Positions 18,139-27,685 of a DNA stretch of 64,000 nt are shown here, in pieces. Positions within the stretch are counted from its first letter, which is position 1, and each line of letters starts with the position of its first letter. The stretch is from Flavobacterium denitrificans DSM 15936 (lineage in GTDB: Bacteria > Bacteroidota > Bacteroidia > Flavobacteriales > Flavobacteriaceae): assembly GCF_000425445.1 (NCBI RefSeq), contig NZ_AUDL01000008.1:372001-436000 (forward strand), read 5' to 3'. Both the position numbers and the translations under genes were made by a program. Below the pieces are notes generated by a model. The model did not search any database. It was not told the DNA's origin and saw only the letters and a program-made list of their open reading frames with translations.

Positions 18139-19266
18139 TTATTTTTTTAATTTAAATTTTTCAATAATACTTTTACCTTTTTTTATCCCTGTTTCTTCAA
18201 TGAATCTAAAGCTAATATAAGACATTCCAACTACAATAATTAATGTATATAGAAGACAAACACAAAATGAAATACTTGTTAATGGAAACACTAAATAAAT
18301 ATAATCATAGATTGGTTTACTCGAAAAAATAACCAACGGATGAATTAAATAGATGCTGTAACTCCATTTTCCTGCATAATTAAAAAATTTATTATGCAAT
18401 AAAGCTATGGGCTTAGTAAGTTGAAGTAAAATTACAGTCAAAAAACAAAACATGGCAATGTAAACATATAACTTTGAGTACTTTATGAAATTTCCATACA
18501 TATTATCATTATGTGACTGATAATAAAAAAAGAAATAAACTAAGGCAATACCAATAAGGGATGAAATAAAAAGTAAGTATCTACATTTTGAGAGTATATT
18601 CATAATCTGTGATGACATATAAATCCAAAAAATCATTATTCCAAGAAAAAAGAAAGGAAGCATTACTACCAAATTTTTAATTGAATAACTTAACCCTTTG
18701 TAACTTTCTGAGCCATATTCATAGGCTAATATAGATGATATTAGATAAATAACAACTAAACTAATTATTCCCGATTTTACAGATCTAATTAAACAAAATA
18801 AAATAGGTAGAACAAAATAAATTAAAAACTCAATGCCTATTGACCAACCAGCCGGAACCAAACCTTCATGATGTAATGGTGAAAAAGCAAAAGAAAATGT
18901 GATATTTAAAAACAAGTTACTAAGATATTGCAATGAAAACAATGATTGATTATTATAAAAGAAGAACACTATTAATAAAAAATAATAAAGTGGTGCTATT
19001 CTAAAAAAACGTCTAATAAAATATGACTGCATCGATTGAATAGAAAATTCTTTACCATGTAACGAGTAAAAAATTGAAAAAGAACTTAAAACATAAAAAA
19101 GCTCTACACTAAGACCTAATCTACTAATAATAAAATCTGAGTAGGAATCAATTGGTAATTTAAAAATAAACTTCAAATGATAAATCATAACCAAAACTGC
19201 AGCTATTCCTCGCAGTGAATCTAATGGTTCTATTCTTTGAATTTCTATTTTACTATACGTTGTCAT
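18139..19266 (-). CDS. Membrane acyltransferase family 3 (OafA-like O-acyltransferase)
   Basis: An integral membrane protein of 375 residues with about ten hydrophobic segments. Early motifs are the family hallmarks: LDSLRGIAAVLVMIYHL (16-32, histidine in the first membrane segment), SVELFYVLSSFSIFYSL, and SYFIRRFFRIAPLYYF. The C-terminal WSYSIYLIHPLVIF also fits. Such proteins transfer acetyl or other acyl groups to sugar hydroxyls at the membrane. In this locus it probably decorates the exported glycan. It starts at an ATG 13 nt after the hexapeptide acetyltransferase. The exact acyl donor and site are unknown. Confidence 0.9.
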   Translation of the reverse strand: MTTYSKIEIQRIEPLDSLRGIAAVLVMIYHLKFIFKLPIDSYSDFIISRLGLSVELFYVLSSFSIFYSLHGKEFSIQSMQSYFIRRFFRIAPLYYFLLIVFFFYNNQSLFSLQYLSNLFLNITFSFAFSPLHHEGLVPAGWSIGIEFLIYFVLPILFCLIRSVKSGIISLVVIYLISSILAYEYGSESYKGLSYSIKNLVVMLPFFFLGIMIFWIYMSSQIMNILSKCRYLLFISSLIGIALVYFFFYYQSHNDNMYGNFIKYSKLYVYIAMFCFLTVILLQLTKPIALLHNKFFNYAGKWSYSIYLIHPLVIFSSKPIYDYIYLVFPLTSISFCVCLLYTLIIVVGMSYISFRFIEETGIKKGKSIIEKFKLKK

Positions 19267-19279
19267 AAAAACTATTTGC

Positions 19280-19987
19280 CTATTTAATACTATGTAATTT
19301 TTTCATTGTTAAATTCCCATAAAATAAATCTTTATTGGTTTTAATTTTATCCATTTCCCAATTCCACCACTTGATTTTCAGCAATTCATTTATAATTTCT
19401 TCAGAGAATCTATATTTCAAAACCTTTGCAGGAGTTCCTCCTACTATTGCATAAGGAGGTATATCATTTGTTACCACTGCATTTGCAGCAATTACAGCAC
19501 CGTCTCCTATTTTAACTCCGGTTAGTATTGTAGAACCCGTCCCGATCCAAACATCATTTCCAATTTCAATGCCTCCCTTAGAAACAGCATCTGAGCCATA
19601 TTTATCATTAAAAATTCTATATTTAATAAAGTAACTTGTTATGCAATTAATATCATGATTATGCTCTTGGATATTTGTTCCTCTAGCAATTGAGCAAAAA
19701 TTACCAATTTTTATTGGAAAATCTAAAGAATAGAACTCTGTATTAGGACCATTAATCGTCGTATTTGAACCTATAATTATGTTACCATCAAATAGCACCT
19801 TATTTATCAAACTTCTTGGACCAACTTTTACTTTTCCTCTTAATTCTGAAAATAGTACTTGTGCACTTTCATCAATTAACTCTGAACATTGAATCTTCGA
19901 CTCAATTATATTTTCAATATCCGTTTTTTTTAGTTTCCTAATTAAAGTATTTTTAAATTTCCTATATATCTTCCTAAATAATCCCAT
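19280..19987 (-). CDS. Hexapeptide-repeat O-acetyltransferase (CatB/XAT-like)
   Basis: A 235-residue left-handed beta-helix acyltransferase. Hexapeptide repeats run from about residue 50 to 185, with [22 protein letters not shown] (shown in part: GNFCSIARG, then EHNHDIN), [30 protein letters not shown] and [16 protein letters not shown]. The histidine in the EHNHD loop is the likely catalytic base. The tail [10 protein letters not shown] is typical of the XAT/Vat-type group. It is adjacent to the membrane acyltransferase and the unrecognised protein at 19988. It would acetylate a sugar in the cytoplasm with acetyl-CoA. Acceptor unknown. Confidence 0.85.
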   Translation of the reverse strand: MGLFRKIYRKFKNTLIRKLKKTDIENIIESKIQCSELIDESAQVLFSELRGKVKVGPRSLINKVLFDGNIIIGSNTTINGPNTEFYSLDFPIKIGNFCSIARGTNIQEHNHDINCITSYFIKYRIFNDKYGSDAVSKGGIEIGNDVWIGTGSTILTGVKIGDGAVIAANAVVTNDIPPYAIVGGTPAKVLKYRFSEEIINELLKIKWWNWEMDKIKTNKDLFYGNLTMKKLHSIK

Positions 19988-21367
19988 TTAACTAAAATTT
20001 TCCTTAATCAATTTAGAAATATCTTTTTTCTCAACTCTTGAATTTCCTTTGTATTTTATTTTTTGATTAAAAATAAAATCTAAATCATCTTGATTATTTA
20101 CAAATAAATATTTTTTTAATTTAATTTCATTTTCATATGCCAAATATCCTCTTTCTCCATAGATAATATTTGTAAGATCAAAATATTCTGCTTCAATTGC
20201 ACAACCTGAAAAATTAGTTAAATGATAATCTGCAATACTAAAAAGTTCGTATAGGGTTAATGAATTTGCTTTATCAATTTCTATTTGTTCTTTATACTTT
20301 AATTTAAGCATTTCGCATATTTCTTTATCTTGAAAATAACGTGGATGCAATCTCAAATACAATACTAAATGTGGATGTCTATCTAAACAATTAATTACAT
20401 AATCAGGCAAGCCAGTTCCTTGCAAAGTAACAAGTACCTTAATACGCGAGTCTGTTTTATGGAGTTCTATTTTTTTTGACAACTCTAAAGAAAGATTACC
20501 CCCTATAATGTAATCTATTTTTTTTACGTCTTGAAATTGCCTTTCTAAATATGCAGCATCACTCTGTCTCCATGCCCAAATTTTTGAAGGAAAAAAATCT
20601 TTTCCACTTCCTTGGATAGATCTCCAGCTACTATATGCAAAATGATTTGCCGTTACTTGACTATGCTGATACTCTAGGGTAGTAACATTTAATTTGTTTG
20701 ACGCTCTAATAATACTCATCATTGTATTATTATAATAACAATACAATAGAATATTTTTTACATTATTTTTTCTTAAAACATTGAAATACACAAAATACTC
20801 AGTTTGATTGGTGATAATATTTTGCACTAAATGATTATAAAGATTAAAATCTTTTCCATATTCATGAGTTAAAAACTCACAAAATTGTTTTAGCTTGAAT
20901 TTGATTTCCGAATTTTTATTAAACTCGTTTTTAACTTTATCTAAATAGATTTTTTTTAAAATATTTATATCATAACCAAGAAAAAAATTCTCTTTTTTTA
21001 AATCAAAAATACAGTAATCAATCTTTAGCTTTTCAAAATAATCAATAAATGGATCTGTATATGGATTAATCAAATCCATTGAACCATAAACCGAATTAAT
21101 CTTCTGAGAAGAGTCAGTAACAATTACATTTTTAATCGTTTTATTTCTTTTAAAACTTTGTCGATAAAACTTTAAACGATCCTTTAAAGTTATTTTTATT
21201 GCAATTTCACAGAAACACTTGGCGCTATTATTTATTTTAAAAATACCGCTATTTTTTAAATGCAGTTGATATGCCACCTGTACTTTTATCAGAGGCCACC
21301 AATTAATATCATAAAATAAAAACTCATGATTTTCAAACTCTTTAATAAAATTTTCTTGATTTAACAT
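19988..21367 (-). CDS. Unrecognised protein, possibly a GT-B glycosyltransferase
   Basis: I do not recognise this 459-residue family. The C-terminal half has features of a GT-B donor domain: IKVLVTLQGTG (strand plus glycine turn), LYLRLHPRYF (a histidine-proline pair like those of Kps- and CDP-glycerol-transferase-like proteins), and YHLTNFSGCAIEAEYFDL, where an acidic residue follows a serine-glycine turn. LEYQHSQVT around the middle may hold a catalytic histidine. There are no transmembrane segments. It stands first after the Wzt gene, 170 nt downstream, and abuts the acetyltransferase. A capsule-type transferase is a reasonable guess but only that. Confidence 0.5.
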   Translation of the reverse strand: MLNQENFIKEFENHEFLFYDINWWPLIKVQVAYQLHLKNSGIFKINNSAKCFCEIAIKITLKDRLKFYRQSFKRNKTIKNVIVTDSSQKINSVYGSMDLINPYTDPFIDYFEKLKIDYCIFDLKKENFFLGYDINILKKIYLDKVKNEFNKNSEIKFKLKQFCEFLTHEYGKDFNLYNHLVQNIITNQTEYFVYFNVLRKNNVKNILLYCYYNNTMMSIIRASNKLNVTTLEYQHSQVTANHFAYSSWRSIQGSGKDFFPSKIWAWRQSDAAYLERQFQDVKKIDYIIGGNLSLELSKKIELHKTDSRIKVLVTLQGTGLPDYVINCLDRHPHLVLYLRLHPRYFQDKEICEMLKLKYKEQIEIDKANSLTLYELFSIADYHLTNFSGCAIEAEYFDLTNIIYGERGYLAYENEIKLKKYLFVNNQDDLDFIFNQKIKYKGNSRVEKKDISKLIKENFS

Positions 21368-21537
21368 ACTATCTCAATACAAACTATATTTCTTTTATTC
21401 GCTTTCCGGATCAATTATATAAATGTTTACTGACGGGAAAAGAACAATCATTTTGAAGTTTTTATACATAACTTTTGTTTTTCGAACAAGCTTATAAATC
21501 AAATTGCCTAAAGGGCCTATTTTAAAATACTACATAG

Positions 21538-22737
21538 CTAACTCCATTCACTTGGCAACAAAAAATCAGCTCCAATAGAAATGGTTGGTTTTACAATAAA
21601 GTGACCAATATTGCTCTGCCGTAATAATTTTTTATTTGTATCAAGATTTATTACATGCAGATGAATACTATACTTTCCATATCTTAAGTATAATCCTTTA
21701 ATAACTACACTCACTATAAGTTTCCCATCAACCACTTTTCCAATAAAATTTACTGTATCGGAATCAACCTCAGCCAGAAGCTTATATTCAATATTAAAAA
21801 AACCAATTCTAAATTTTAGATTTTCAACATCCTCATCAGCTTTTATTTCAAATTCAATTTTCAAATCTTCTCCATTTCTAATATAAGTTTCAACAACTTT
21901 TTTTGAATTTTCAATAAAGCTAAATTCAGTTAATTTTATGCTTCCATCTCCAATTAATTGCTCATCACTCGTTTGAAACTTAAAAAAATACTTTTCAACT
22001 ACATCGCCAACATTTTTGCTGTAAGAATCTATCCTTCCATGCTCTAATAGCATTGCTTCATTACTCACTGTTGTGACTTGGGCCATTGAATGTGATACAA
22101 ATATAACTGCTGAACTTGATAACAAGTCTGTAATCCTGTTCATGCATTTCACTCTAAACCCCAAATCTCCAACTGCCAAAACCTCATCTATTATTAGTAC
22201 ATCTGGCTCCATTTGCGCAGCGACAGCAAATCCCAAACGCACTTTCATTCCGCTACTATAATTTTGCACAGGCATATCAATAAATTCACGGATCTCAGCA
22301 AAATCAATAATTTCTTCTACTTTCGAATCGATTTCATTTTTTGAAAAACCTAAAACAGCACCATTATTATAGATGTTTTCTCTGCCTGTTAATATCGGAT
22401 TAAAACCAGCACCTAATTCAATTAAAGCACAAACTCTTCCTTTGATCGTTACCTTTCCTTCATCTGGATTAATTAATCCGTTTAATATTTTTAACAATGT
22501 CGATTTTCCAGCACCGTTATGGCCAATTAAACCAAGGCATTCTCCACGTCGCAATTCAAAACTAATATCTTTTACTGCCCAAAATTCTTTTGGCCGCAAT
22601 TCTTCTGAATTTTCATTTTTATTACCAAAAACATTGTAACATAAATCTTTTACACCATACCACAGGCTCGTTTTTAAATCTATACAAAACTTCTTTGAAA
22701 GATTCTCAACTTTTACTAATACTTCATTCTCCTCCAT
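21538..22737 (-). CDS. wzt: ABC transporter ATP-binding protein for polysaccharide export, Wzt type
   Basis: This is the ATPase of an ABC-2 exporter that moves lipid-linked glycan across the inner membrane. The nucleotide-binding domain covers about residues 1-245, with Walker A GHNGAGKST (72-80), ABC signature SSGMKVRLGF (161-170), Walker B LIIDE (181-185) and switch histidine H216. LGAGFNPILTGREN is specific to this polysaccharide-exporting group. A C-terminal domain of about 140 residues (from about 255) is beta-rich. In homologues such a domain binds the glycan's non-reducing end and gates export. The start is an ATG 2 nt after wzm. The domain's ligand here is unknown. Confidence 0.9.
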   Translation of the reverse strand: MEENEVLVKVENLSKKFCIDLKTSLWYGVKDLCYNVFGNKNENSEELRPKEFWAVKDISFELRRGECLGLIGHNGAGKSTLLKILNGLINPDEGKVTIKGRVCALIELGAGFNPILTGRENIYNNGAVLGFSKNEIDSKVEEIIDFAEIREFIDMPVQNYSSGMKVRLGFAVAAQMEPDVLIIDEVLAVGDLGFRVKCMNRITDLLSSSAVIFVSHSMAQVTTVSNEAMLLEHGRIDSYSKNVGDVVEKYFFKFQTSDEQLIGDGSIKLTEFSFIENSKKVVETYIRNGEDLKIEFEIKADEDVENLKFRIGFFNIEYKLLAEVDSDTVNFIGKVVDGKLIVSVVIKGLYLRYGKYSIHLHVINLDTNKKLLRQSNIGHFIVKPTISIGADFLLPSEWS

Positions 22738-22739
22738 AA

Positions 22740-23585
22740 TTAAGCGCTCATACGTTCAACAATTATTGGAATAGAAATTCTGTAAAAAACTAATCCTAAA
22801 AAAAACAATGGAATACAAACTGTAAATACTCCAAAATAATACGTCAAATAATCCAAATTTTGTCCAAACAACAGATTTCTAGTAGTCAGCAATAAAGGCG
22901 TCAAAGGATTCATCTCCATTAACGTTTTTAGCAACCCTGTCTTTGGAATAGCATATACTACTGGAGTTGCATACATCAAAAAACTTAATCCCATACTAAT
23001 TATTTTTCCCACATCATTATAAAGCATCCCTAAAGGTGTAATAAATAAACCTAAAGTCGTACCAAAAAAAATAATCCCTAAAAAAGCAAGTGGAAAAAAT
23101 AACGCTGAAGCATGAAAACCAACCCCATAAACAATTAAGAAAACTAAAAGCACAATTATTTTCACAAAACTATTTGAGATTAATTTGTAAACACCAGATA
23201 AAATTAAGGCTTCCTTCGGAAAATTAATTTTAGAAAGTATTCCTCGTGCTCCGTTCGTATTGACCATTGGGGCATTAATAGATTCGATAATAATAGACCA
23301 TAATAATGTTCCTGAAAACACAAAAACAGGATAAGGCACTCCAGTATCCGTAAGTTGCACCGTTCCCGACTTACTCAAAATAATCCAAACTAAAGCTGTT
23401 GACAATGGGGTAATAAATGCCCAAAGAATACCTAAAAAAGATTGACGGTATTGTGCTTTGATATCACGAACTGCCAATTGCTTTGCTAAAAAACGAGAAC
23501 TATACATGTCACTGAGACTTTCTAGTAAAAGTTTACCAATTTTTTTATTGTTTGTTTTTTGGTAAACAGTGGTTTTTAATTCCAT
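22740..23585 (-). CDS. wzm: ABC-2 type polysaccharide export permease, Wzm type
   Basis: The 281-residue permease has six or so hydrophobic segments and the family's N-terminal cytoplasmic motif VRDIKAQYRQSFLGILWAF (63-ish onward in part: RDIKAQYRQS, then LGILWAF). The segment FKIISMGLSFLMYATPVVY and the end motif NPLTPLLLTTRNLLFG are typical. It forms the channel with the adjacent ATPase. It is the first gene after the intrinsic terminator at 23746-23776, so it probably begins a new transcript. The 231-nt upstream gap carries a TATATTG element on the minus strand (23622-23628), but with no convincing -33 partner. Confidence 0.9.
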   Translation of the reverse strand: MELKTTVYQKTNNKKIGKLLLESLSDMYSSRFLAKQLAVRDIKAQYRQSFLGILWAFITPLSTALVWIILSKSGTVQLTDTGVPYPVFVFSGTLLWSIIIESINAPMVNTNGARGILSKINFPKEALILSGVYKLISNSFVKIIVLLVFLIVYGVGFHASALFFPLAFLGIIFFGTTLGLFITPLGMLYNDVGKIISMGLSFLMYATPVVYAIPKTGLLKTLMEMNPLTPLLLTTRNLLFGQNLDYLTYYFGVFTVCIPLFFLGLVFYRISIPIIVERMSA

Positions 23586-23745
23586 TTAAATTTGAGTAGA
23601 ATAATTATTTAAATTTTGGCGCAATATAGAAAAAAGACAAACAAATAAAGCTATTAAACCATTTTTAAAAATTTAATTTATCATGCAGACAAAGCTCGGT
23701 TAATTAACAAGATTTTTACCCTTTTACAAATTCTTCAAAATGCAA

Positions 23746-23776
23746 AAAGGTGTTTTTATTTAAAAAACACCTTTTC
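23746..23776 (-). terminator. Intrinsic terminator after capD
   Basis: A perfect 13-bp inverted repeat (AAAAGGTGTTTTT at 23746-23758 and its complement at 23764-23776) with a 5-nt loop, about 40 nt after the capD stop. Read on the minus strand the stem is followed by a run of five T. It marks the end of the Wzx/Wzy-type operon and separates it from wzm/wzt. The stem is AT-rich apart from a GGTG core. Confidence 0.8.
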
Positions 23777-23816
23777 TTATAATTAATAATAAAATTACGA
23801 TCTTATTGTACGAATT

Positions 23817-25784
23817 TTATTTATCCAAAACTTCAAAAGCAGAGTTCATACTTTTAAATTCGGGAACAATTTTTTTCATTTTTGCTACTATATCGTCGTT
23901 ATCATAAAAATCAGCTATCCCAATAAGTTCGTCTATATCAGTATGCAAATTTTCATATTCATCCTGAATTTCTTGCGCAATCATAATTTTGTTATGATAG
24001 GTTGGTAACGTTTTAGAAGTATCATTTAATAATTCTTCGTAAAGTTTTTCACCAGGACGCAAGCCTACAATCTTTATTTTGATTTCTTTATCTGGAATAA
24101 AACCTGCTAATTTGATCATTTTTTTAGCTAAATCTATAATTCGGACAGGTTTACCCATATCAAAAATATAAATTTCACCTCCATTACCCATTGCACCAGC
24201 TTCAAGAACTAATTGACAAGCCTCAGGAATAGTCATAAAATAACGTATAATATCCTGATGCGTTATCGTGACTGGGCCTCCTTCTGCAATTTGTTTTGTA
24301 AATAGAGGAACTACAGAACCATTTGATCCTAATACGTTTCCAAAACGAGTTGTAATAAACTTAGTAACATGATGATTATTTTCGCGTTGGTTTTTCAAAA
24401 ATAATGACTGAACATATTTCTCTGCAATACGCTTGCTTGCCCCCATTACATTGCTAGGATTCACGGCTTTATCTGTAGAAACCATAACAAATTTCTTAAC
24501 GTGATATTTACAAGACAAATCTGCGAGATTTTTAGTGCCTTTTATGTTTGTCAAAATTGCTTGAGATGGATTTTCTTCCATCAAAGGAACGTGTTTATAA
24601 GCCGCAGCATGAAAAAAAACATGCGGATTATAGTTTTTGAAAACTTTTTCTAGTGCCTTTTTGCTTTTTACATCTGCAATTACGGCAACTATATTAGTTT
24701 CTGCTTTTGTTGCAAATGTTTCTAAACACAAATTATGCAATGGAGTTTCAGCATGATCTAATATAATAACTACCTTAGGATTAAATCCAAGAACTTGTCG
24801 TACGATTTCACTTCCAATAGATCCTGCAGCACCAGTGATCAATATAGTCTTATCTTTTAACTGCTTAGAAATTGACTTGCTATCCAAAACAATCGGTTTT
24901 CTTTCTAATAAATCTTCAATCTGAATATTTTTTACCTTTTGAGAAATCTCTTTTTGGTTTTCCCAATCTGAAATAAGCGGAACTGTATAAACTCTATAAT
25001 TGAATTCCAAACATTGATCTACAATAATTAATTGTTCGTCTTTAGACAAACTTTTATCTGCAATGATCACTCCTTCTGCAGCTACAGAACGCATCAACGC
25101 AGGCAATTTTTTTCTTAGGATTAAGATTGGCAAATCCAACATTCTCTTGGATGCATTTTGGTTGTTTTTATCAACAAAACCAACTATTTTAAATCGAGAA
25201 GGTGTTTCAAATTTTAATGCATTTGCAACAGATATTGCATTTGCATCTGTACCATAAATTACGGTTCTAATTAGCTTTGTATTAGCTTTTTCAGAAAAAT
25301 ACAATTCAAAAGTTTGCTTAACTATAACTCTATACAAAAACAAACCACAAAAAGACAATACTAAATTAATAAAAAGTGCTGTATTTAAAAATGCCTTGTG
25401 TCCTGTATATAATTCGAAAACTAAATTGAAAAATAAAAAGAAGACCAAAACTGACATTTGAGAAAACAACAGCTTAATAGCATCTATATATGATGAATGC
25501 CTAATAATTCCCGAATAAGTCCGAAATAACCAAAAGAAAAATATATTTACTAGTATTAAACTCCCCACAAAATAAAAATCATGAGAGGTTATAATATACC
25601 CCAGAGCTGTTCCTTCAAACAGCATATAAGTGAAGGTAAATGAAAAAATCAAAACCATTACATCTATTGCAACAATAATCCATCTAGGTAGATAACTTAG
25701 ATTATTGATATTAGCTTTCAGATTCCTTGGTGATAAAAAAGTATAAAGCAAGGACGATATTTTTGTTGATTTCTCGGTATCCAA
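23817..25784 (-). CDS. capD: Membrane-bound UDP-GlcNAc 4,6-dehydratase, CapD/WbpM/PglF type
   Basis: A 655-residue protein with four N-terminal transmembrane segments (about 33-55, 70-88, 107-125, 134-155), a first Rossmann-like domain (about 170-290) and a C-terminal SDR domain with TGAAGSIGSE (317-326). STDKAVNPSNVMGASK holds the catalytic region. It makes UDP-4-keto-6-deoxy-GlcNAc, the precursor for bacillosamine- and FucNAc-type sugars. The start is TTG at 25782-25784: an in-frame TAA lies three codons upstream and no ATG occurs before the first membrane segment. A TATTTTTG box (25823-25830) suggests its own promoter. A terminator follows the gene. Confidence 0.9.
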   Translation of the reverse strand: MDTEKSTKISSLLYTFLSPRNLKANINNLSYLPRWIIVAIDVMVLIFSFTFTYMLFEGTALGYIITSHDFYFVGSLILVNIFFFWLFRTYSGIIRHSSYIDAIKLLFSQMSVLVFFLFFNLVFELYTGHKAFLNTALFINLVLSFCGLFLYRVIVKQTFELYFSEKANTKLIRTVIYGTDANAISVANALKFETPSRFKIVGFVDKNNQNASKRMLDLPILILRKKLPALMRSVAAEGVIIADKSLSKDEQLIIVDQCLEFNYRVYTVPLISDWENQKEISQKVKNIQIEDLLERKPIVLDSKSISKQLKDKTILITGAAGSIGSEIVRQVLGFNPKVVIILDHAETPLHNLCLETFATKAETNIVAVIADVKSKKALEKVFKNYNPHVFFHAAAYKHVPLMEENPSQAILTNIKGTKNLADLSCKYHVKKFVMVSTDKAVNPSNVMGASKRIAEKYVQSLFLKNQRENNHHVTKFITTRFGNVLGSNGSVVPLFTKQIAEGGPVTITHQDIIRYFMTIPEACQLVLEAGAMGNGGEIYIFDMGKPVRIIDLAKKMIKLAGFIPDKEIKIKIVGLRPGEKLYEELLNDTSKTLPTYHNKIMIAQEIQDEYENLHTDIDELIGIADFYDNDDIVAKMKKIVPEFKSMNSAFEVLDK

Positions 25785-25822
25785 TTTGGCTTAGTTTAGT
25801 TTTGTAAACTTATAATATCTTA

Positions 25823-25830
25823 CAAAAATA
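25823..25830 (-). promoter_or_regulatory. Candidate -7 promoter box upstream of capD
   Basis: On the minus strand this reads TATTTTTG, a full match to the Bacteroidota -7 consensus TAnnTTTG, in the 88-nt gap between rfbA and capD and about 40 nt before the TTG start. I found no good -33 TTTG at the usual distance, so it may be weak or coincidental. Confidence 0.4.
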
Positions 25831-25872
25831 CAAATTAAAGGCTTAAATCGTTATTTCTAAAAGAAATTAAAT

Positions 25873-26751
25873 TTATCCTCTTTTTTCTTTTGCTTTTATA
25901 AAATCTAACAAATATGTTCCGTATCCTGATTTAACTAAAGGCATAGCTATTTTTTGAAGTTGATCGTCATTAATAAAACCTTGCCTCCACGCTATTTCTT
26001 CAATGCAACCAACTTTCAGTCCTTGTCTTTGCTCAAGAACTTGTACAAATTGACCAGCCTGCATCAAACTGTTAAAAGTTCCTGTGTCAAGCCAAGCAGT
26101 ACCTCTACTTAAAATACCTACTTTTAAAGCTTCTCGTTCCAAATATACTTTATTCACATCAGTAATTTCATATTCACCACGTGCGCTTGGCTCAATATTT
26201 TTTGCAATTTCCACAACAGAATTGTCATAAAAATACAATCCAGGAACTGCGTAACTTGATTTTGGCTCGAGTGGCTTCTCTTCTATAGAAACTGCTTTAA
26301 AATTTTCATCAAATTCAACTACTCCATATCTCTCCGGATCTGAAACATGATAAGCAAAAACAACTCCTCCCTGTGGTTTTGTATTTGATTTTAAAAGCTC
26401 TTGCATATTTGAACCGAAAAATATATTATCTCCCAGTATTAAAGCTACATCATCGTTACCAATAAACTCTTCTCCAATTACGAAAGCTTGAGCTAAACCA
26501 TTAGGTATTAACTGTTCAGCATAACTAAACTTACAACCAATCGTATTTCCATTACCTAAAAGTTTTTTAAAATTAGGCAAATCATGAGGAGTTGAAATAA
26601 TCAAAATCTCATTAATACCGGCCATCATCAAAGTTGATAATGGATAATAAATCATCGGTTTATCATATATGGGCATCATTTGCTTACTCATTGCTAATGT
26701 CAATGGGTGTAAACGGGTACCAGAACCTCCAGCTAATATTATTCCTTTCAT
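25873..26751 (-). CDS. rfbA: Glucose-1-phosphate thymidylyltransferase
   Basis: Makes dTDP-glucose, the first step to dTDP-L-rhamnose and to dTDP-amino sugars. The 292-residue protein shows [11 protein letters not shown] (8-18), [28 protein letters not shown] (the metal-binding LGDN) and [16 protein letters not shown] and [11 protein letters not shown] further on match RmlA fully. The length is standard. It is the last gene of the rfbC-rfbD-rfbA run, while rfbB lies 25 kb upstream at 50964. The product serves both rhamnose and the dTDP-3-amino-sugar branch. Confidence 0.95.
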   Translation of the reverse strand: MKGIILAGGSGTRLHPLTLAMSKQMMPIYDKPMIYYPLSTLMMAGINEILIISTPHDLPNFKKLLGNGNTIGCKFSYAEQLIPNGLAQAFVIGEEFIGNDDVALILGDNIFFGSNMQELLKSNTKPQGGVVFAYHVSDPERYGVVEFDENFKAVSIEEKPLEPKSSYAVPGLYFYDNSVVEIAKNIEPSARGEYEITDVNKVYLEREALKVGILSRGTAWLDTGTFNSLMQAGQFVQVLEQRQGLKVGCIEEIAWRQGFINDDQLQKIAMPLVKSGYGTYLLDFIKAKEKRG

Positions 26752-26757
26752 AAAATT

Positions 26758-26791
26758 GATTTTAGATTTTTAGATTTTAGATTTTAGATTT
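26758..26791. repeat. Short tandem repeat of GATTTTA between rfbD and rfbA
   Basis: About 4.7 copies of the heptamer GATTTTA, one copy with an extra T, lie in the 91-nt gap between rfbD and rfbA, immediately upstream of the rfbA start. Read on the minus strand it is a TAAAATC repeat. It could alter rfbA translation or reflect slippage. No hairpin is evident. Confidence 0.85.
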
Positions 26792-26842
26792 CCCTTAAGT
26801 TGAAACTATATACCTAAATCTTTTAAATCATTTCATATTTGC

Positions 26843-27685
26843 TCAAAACATTTTTTTTAAACTTTCCTTGTAATCTGGAATATCTAAATTGTAAATCTCT
26901 TTAATTTTTTTCTTATCTAATAATGAAAATTTTGGGCGTTTAGCAGGAGTAAAATAAGATAATGATGGCACGCCTACTACATTACAATTGTACCTGCCTA
27001 ATTCTTTAATACTCAACGCAAAGTCGTACCAACTTATTTCACCTTCATTTGAATAATTATAAATTCCAGGAATCCAGTTTGGAGATTCAACGATATCAAT
27101 CATTACTTTCGCCAAATCATGGGCATAAGTTGGTGAGCCAATTTGGTCGTTAACTACATTTATCGCTTCTCTTTCCTGCATTAATCGTTGCATAGTTTTA
27201 ACGAAATTATTACCAAATTTACTGTATACCCATGAAGTTCTAATAATGATTGAATCTGGATTTTCTTTTAAACATGCAATCTCTCCCGCCAATTTGCTTT
27301 GTCCATATAGATTAATTGGATTTGTTTGCGCCTCTTCATTTAAAGCAATTGAAGAAGTGCCATCAAAAACGTAATCAGTAGAAACATGAATTAACTTCAC
27401 ATTATTTTCTGAAGTAAATTTTGCAATTATTTCAACTGCTAAATGATTTATTATAAAGGCTGTTTCCTTTTCAATTTCTGCTTTATCAACTGCTGTATAA
27501 GCTCCACAATTAAAAATCACATCAGGATTAATGTTATTTAACTGTGTCTTAAGCAACTCCAAGTTGTTTAATGTTATCTCAATGCGATCTGCAAAAAACC
27601 ATTCATAATTTTTATAATTTTCAGCTAGAACTCTAAGTTCTGACCCTAGCTGTCCATTTGCTCCCGTTACAAGAATTTTTTTCAT
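26843..27685 (-). CDS. rfbD: dTDP-4-dehydrorhamnose reductase
   Basis: Final NAD(P)H-dependent step of dTDP-L-rhamnose synthesis. The 280-residue SDR has GANGQLGSEL (8-17), VSTDYVFDG, and the catalytic YGQSKLAGE. RTSWVYSKFGNNFVKTM and NDQIGSPTYAHDLA are RmlD signatures. The ATG abuts the rfbC stop, so the two are translated together. It is clearly RmlD proper, unlike the RmlD-like reductase at 40890 in the UDP-sugar trio. Confidence 0.95.
   Translation of the reverse strand: MKKILVTGANGQLGSELRVLAENYKNYEWFFADRIEITLNNLELLKTQLNNINPDVIFNCGAYTAVDKAEIEKETAFIINHLAVEIIAKFTSENNVKLIHVSTDYVFDGTSSIALNEEAQTNPINLYGQSKLAGEIACLKENPDSIIIRTSWVYSKFGNNFVKTMQRLMQEREAINVVNDQIGSPTYAHDLAKVMIDIVESPNWIPGIYNYSNEGEISWYDFALSIKELGRYNCNVVGVPSLSYFTPAKRPKFSLLDKKKIKEIYNLDIPDYKESLKKMF

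Noticed and set aside
23586..23745. A promoter for wzm.
   Set aside because: TATATTG and TTTATTTG elements exist, but neither has the full -7 consensus together with a -33 box at the right distance, so no separate feature was called.
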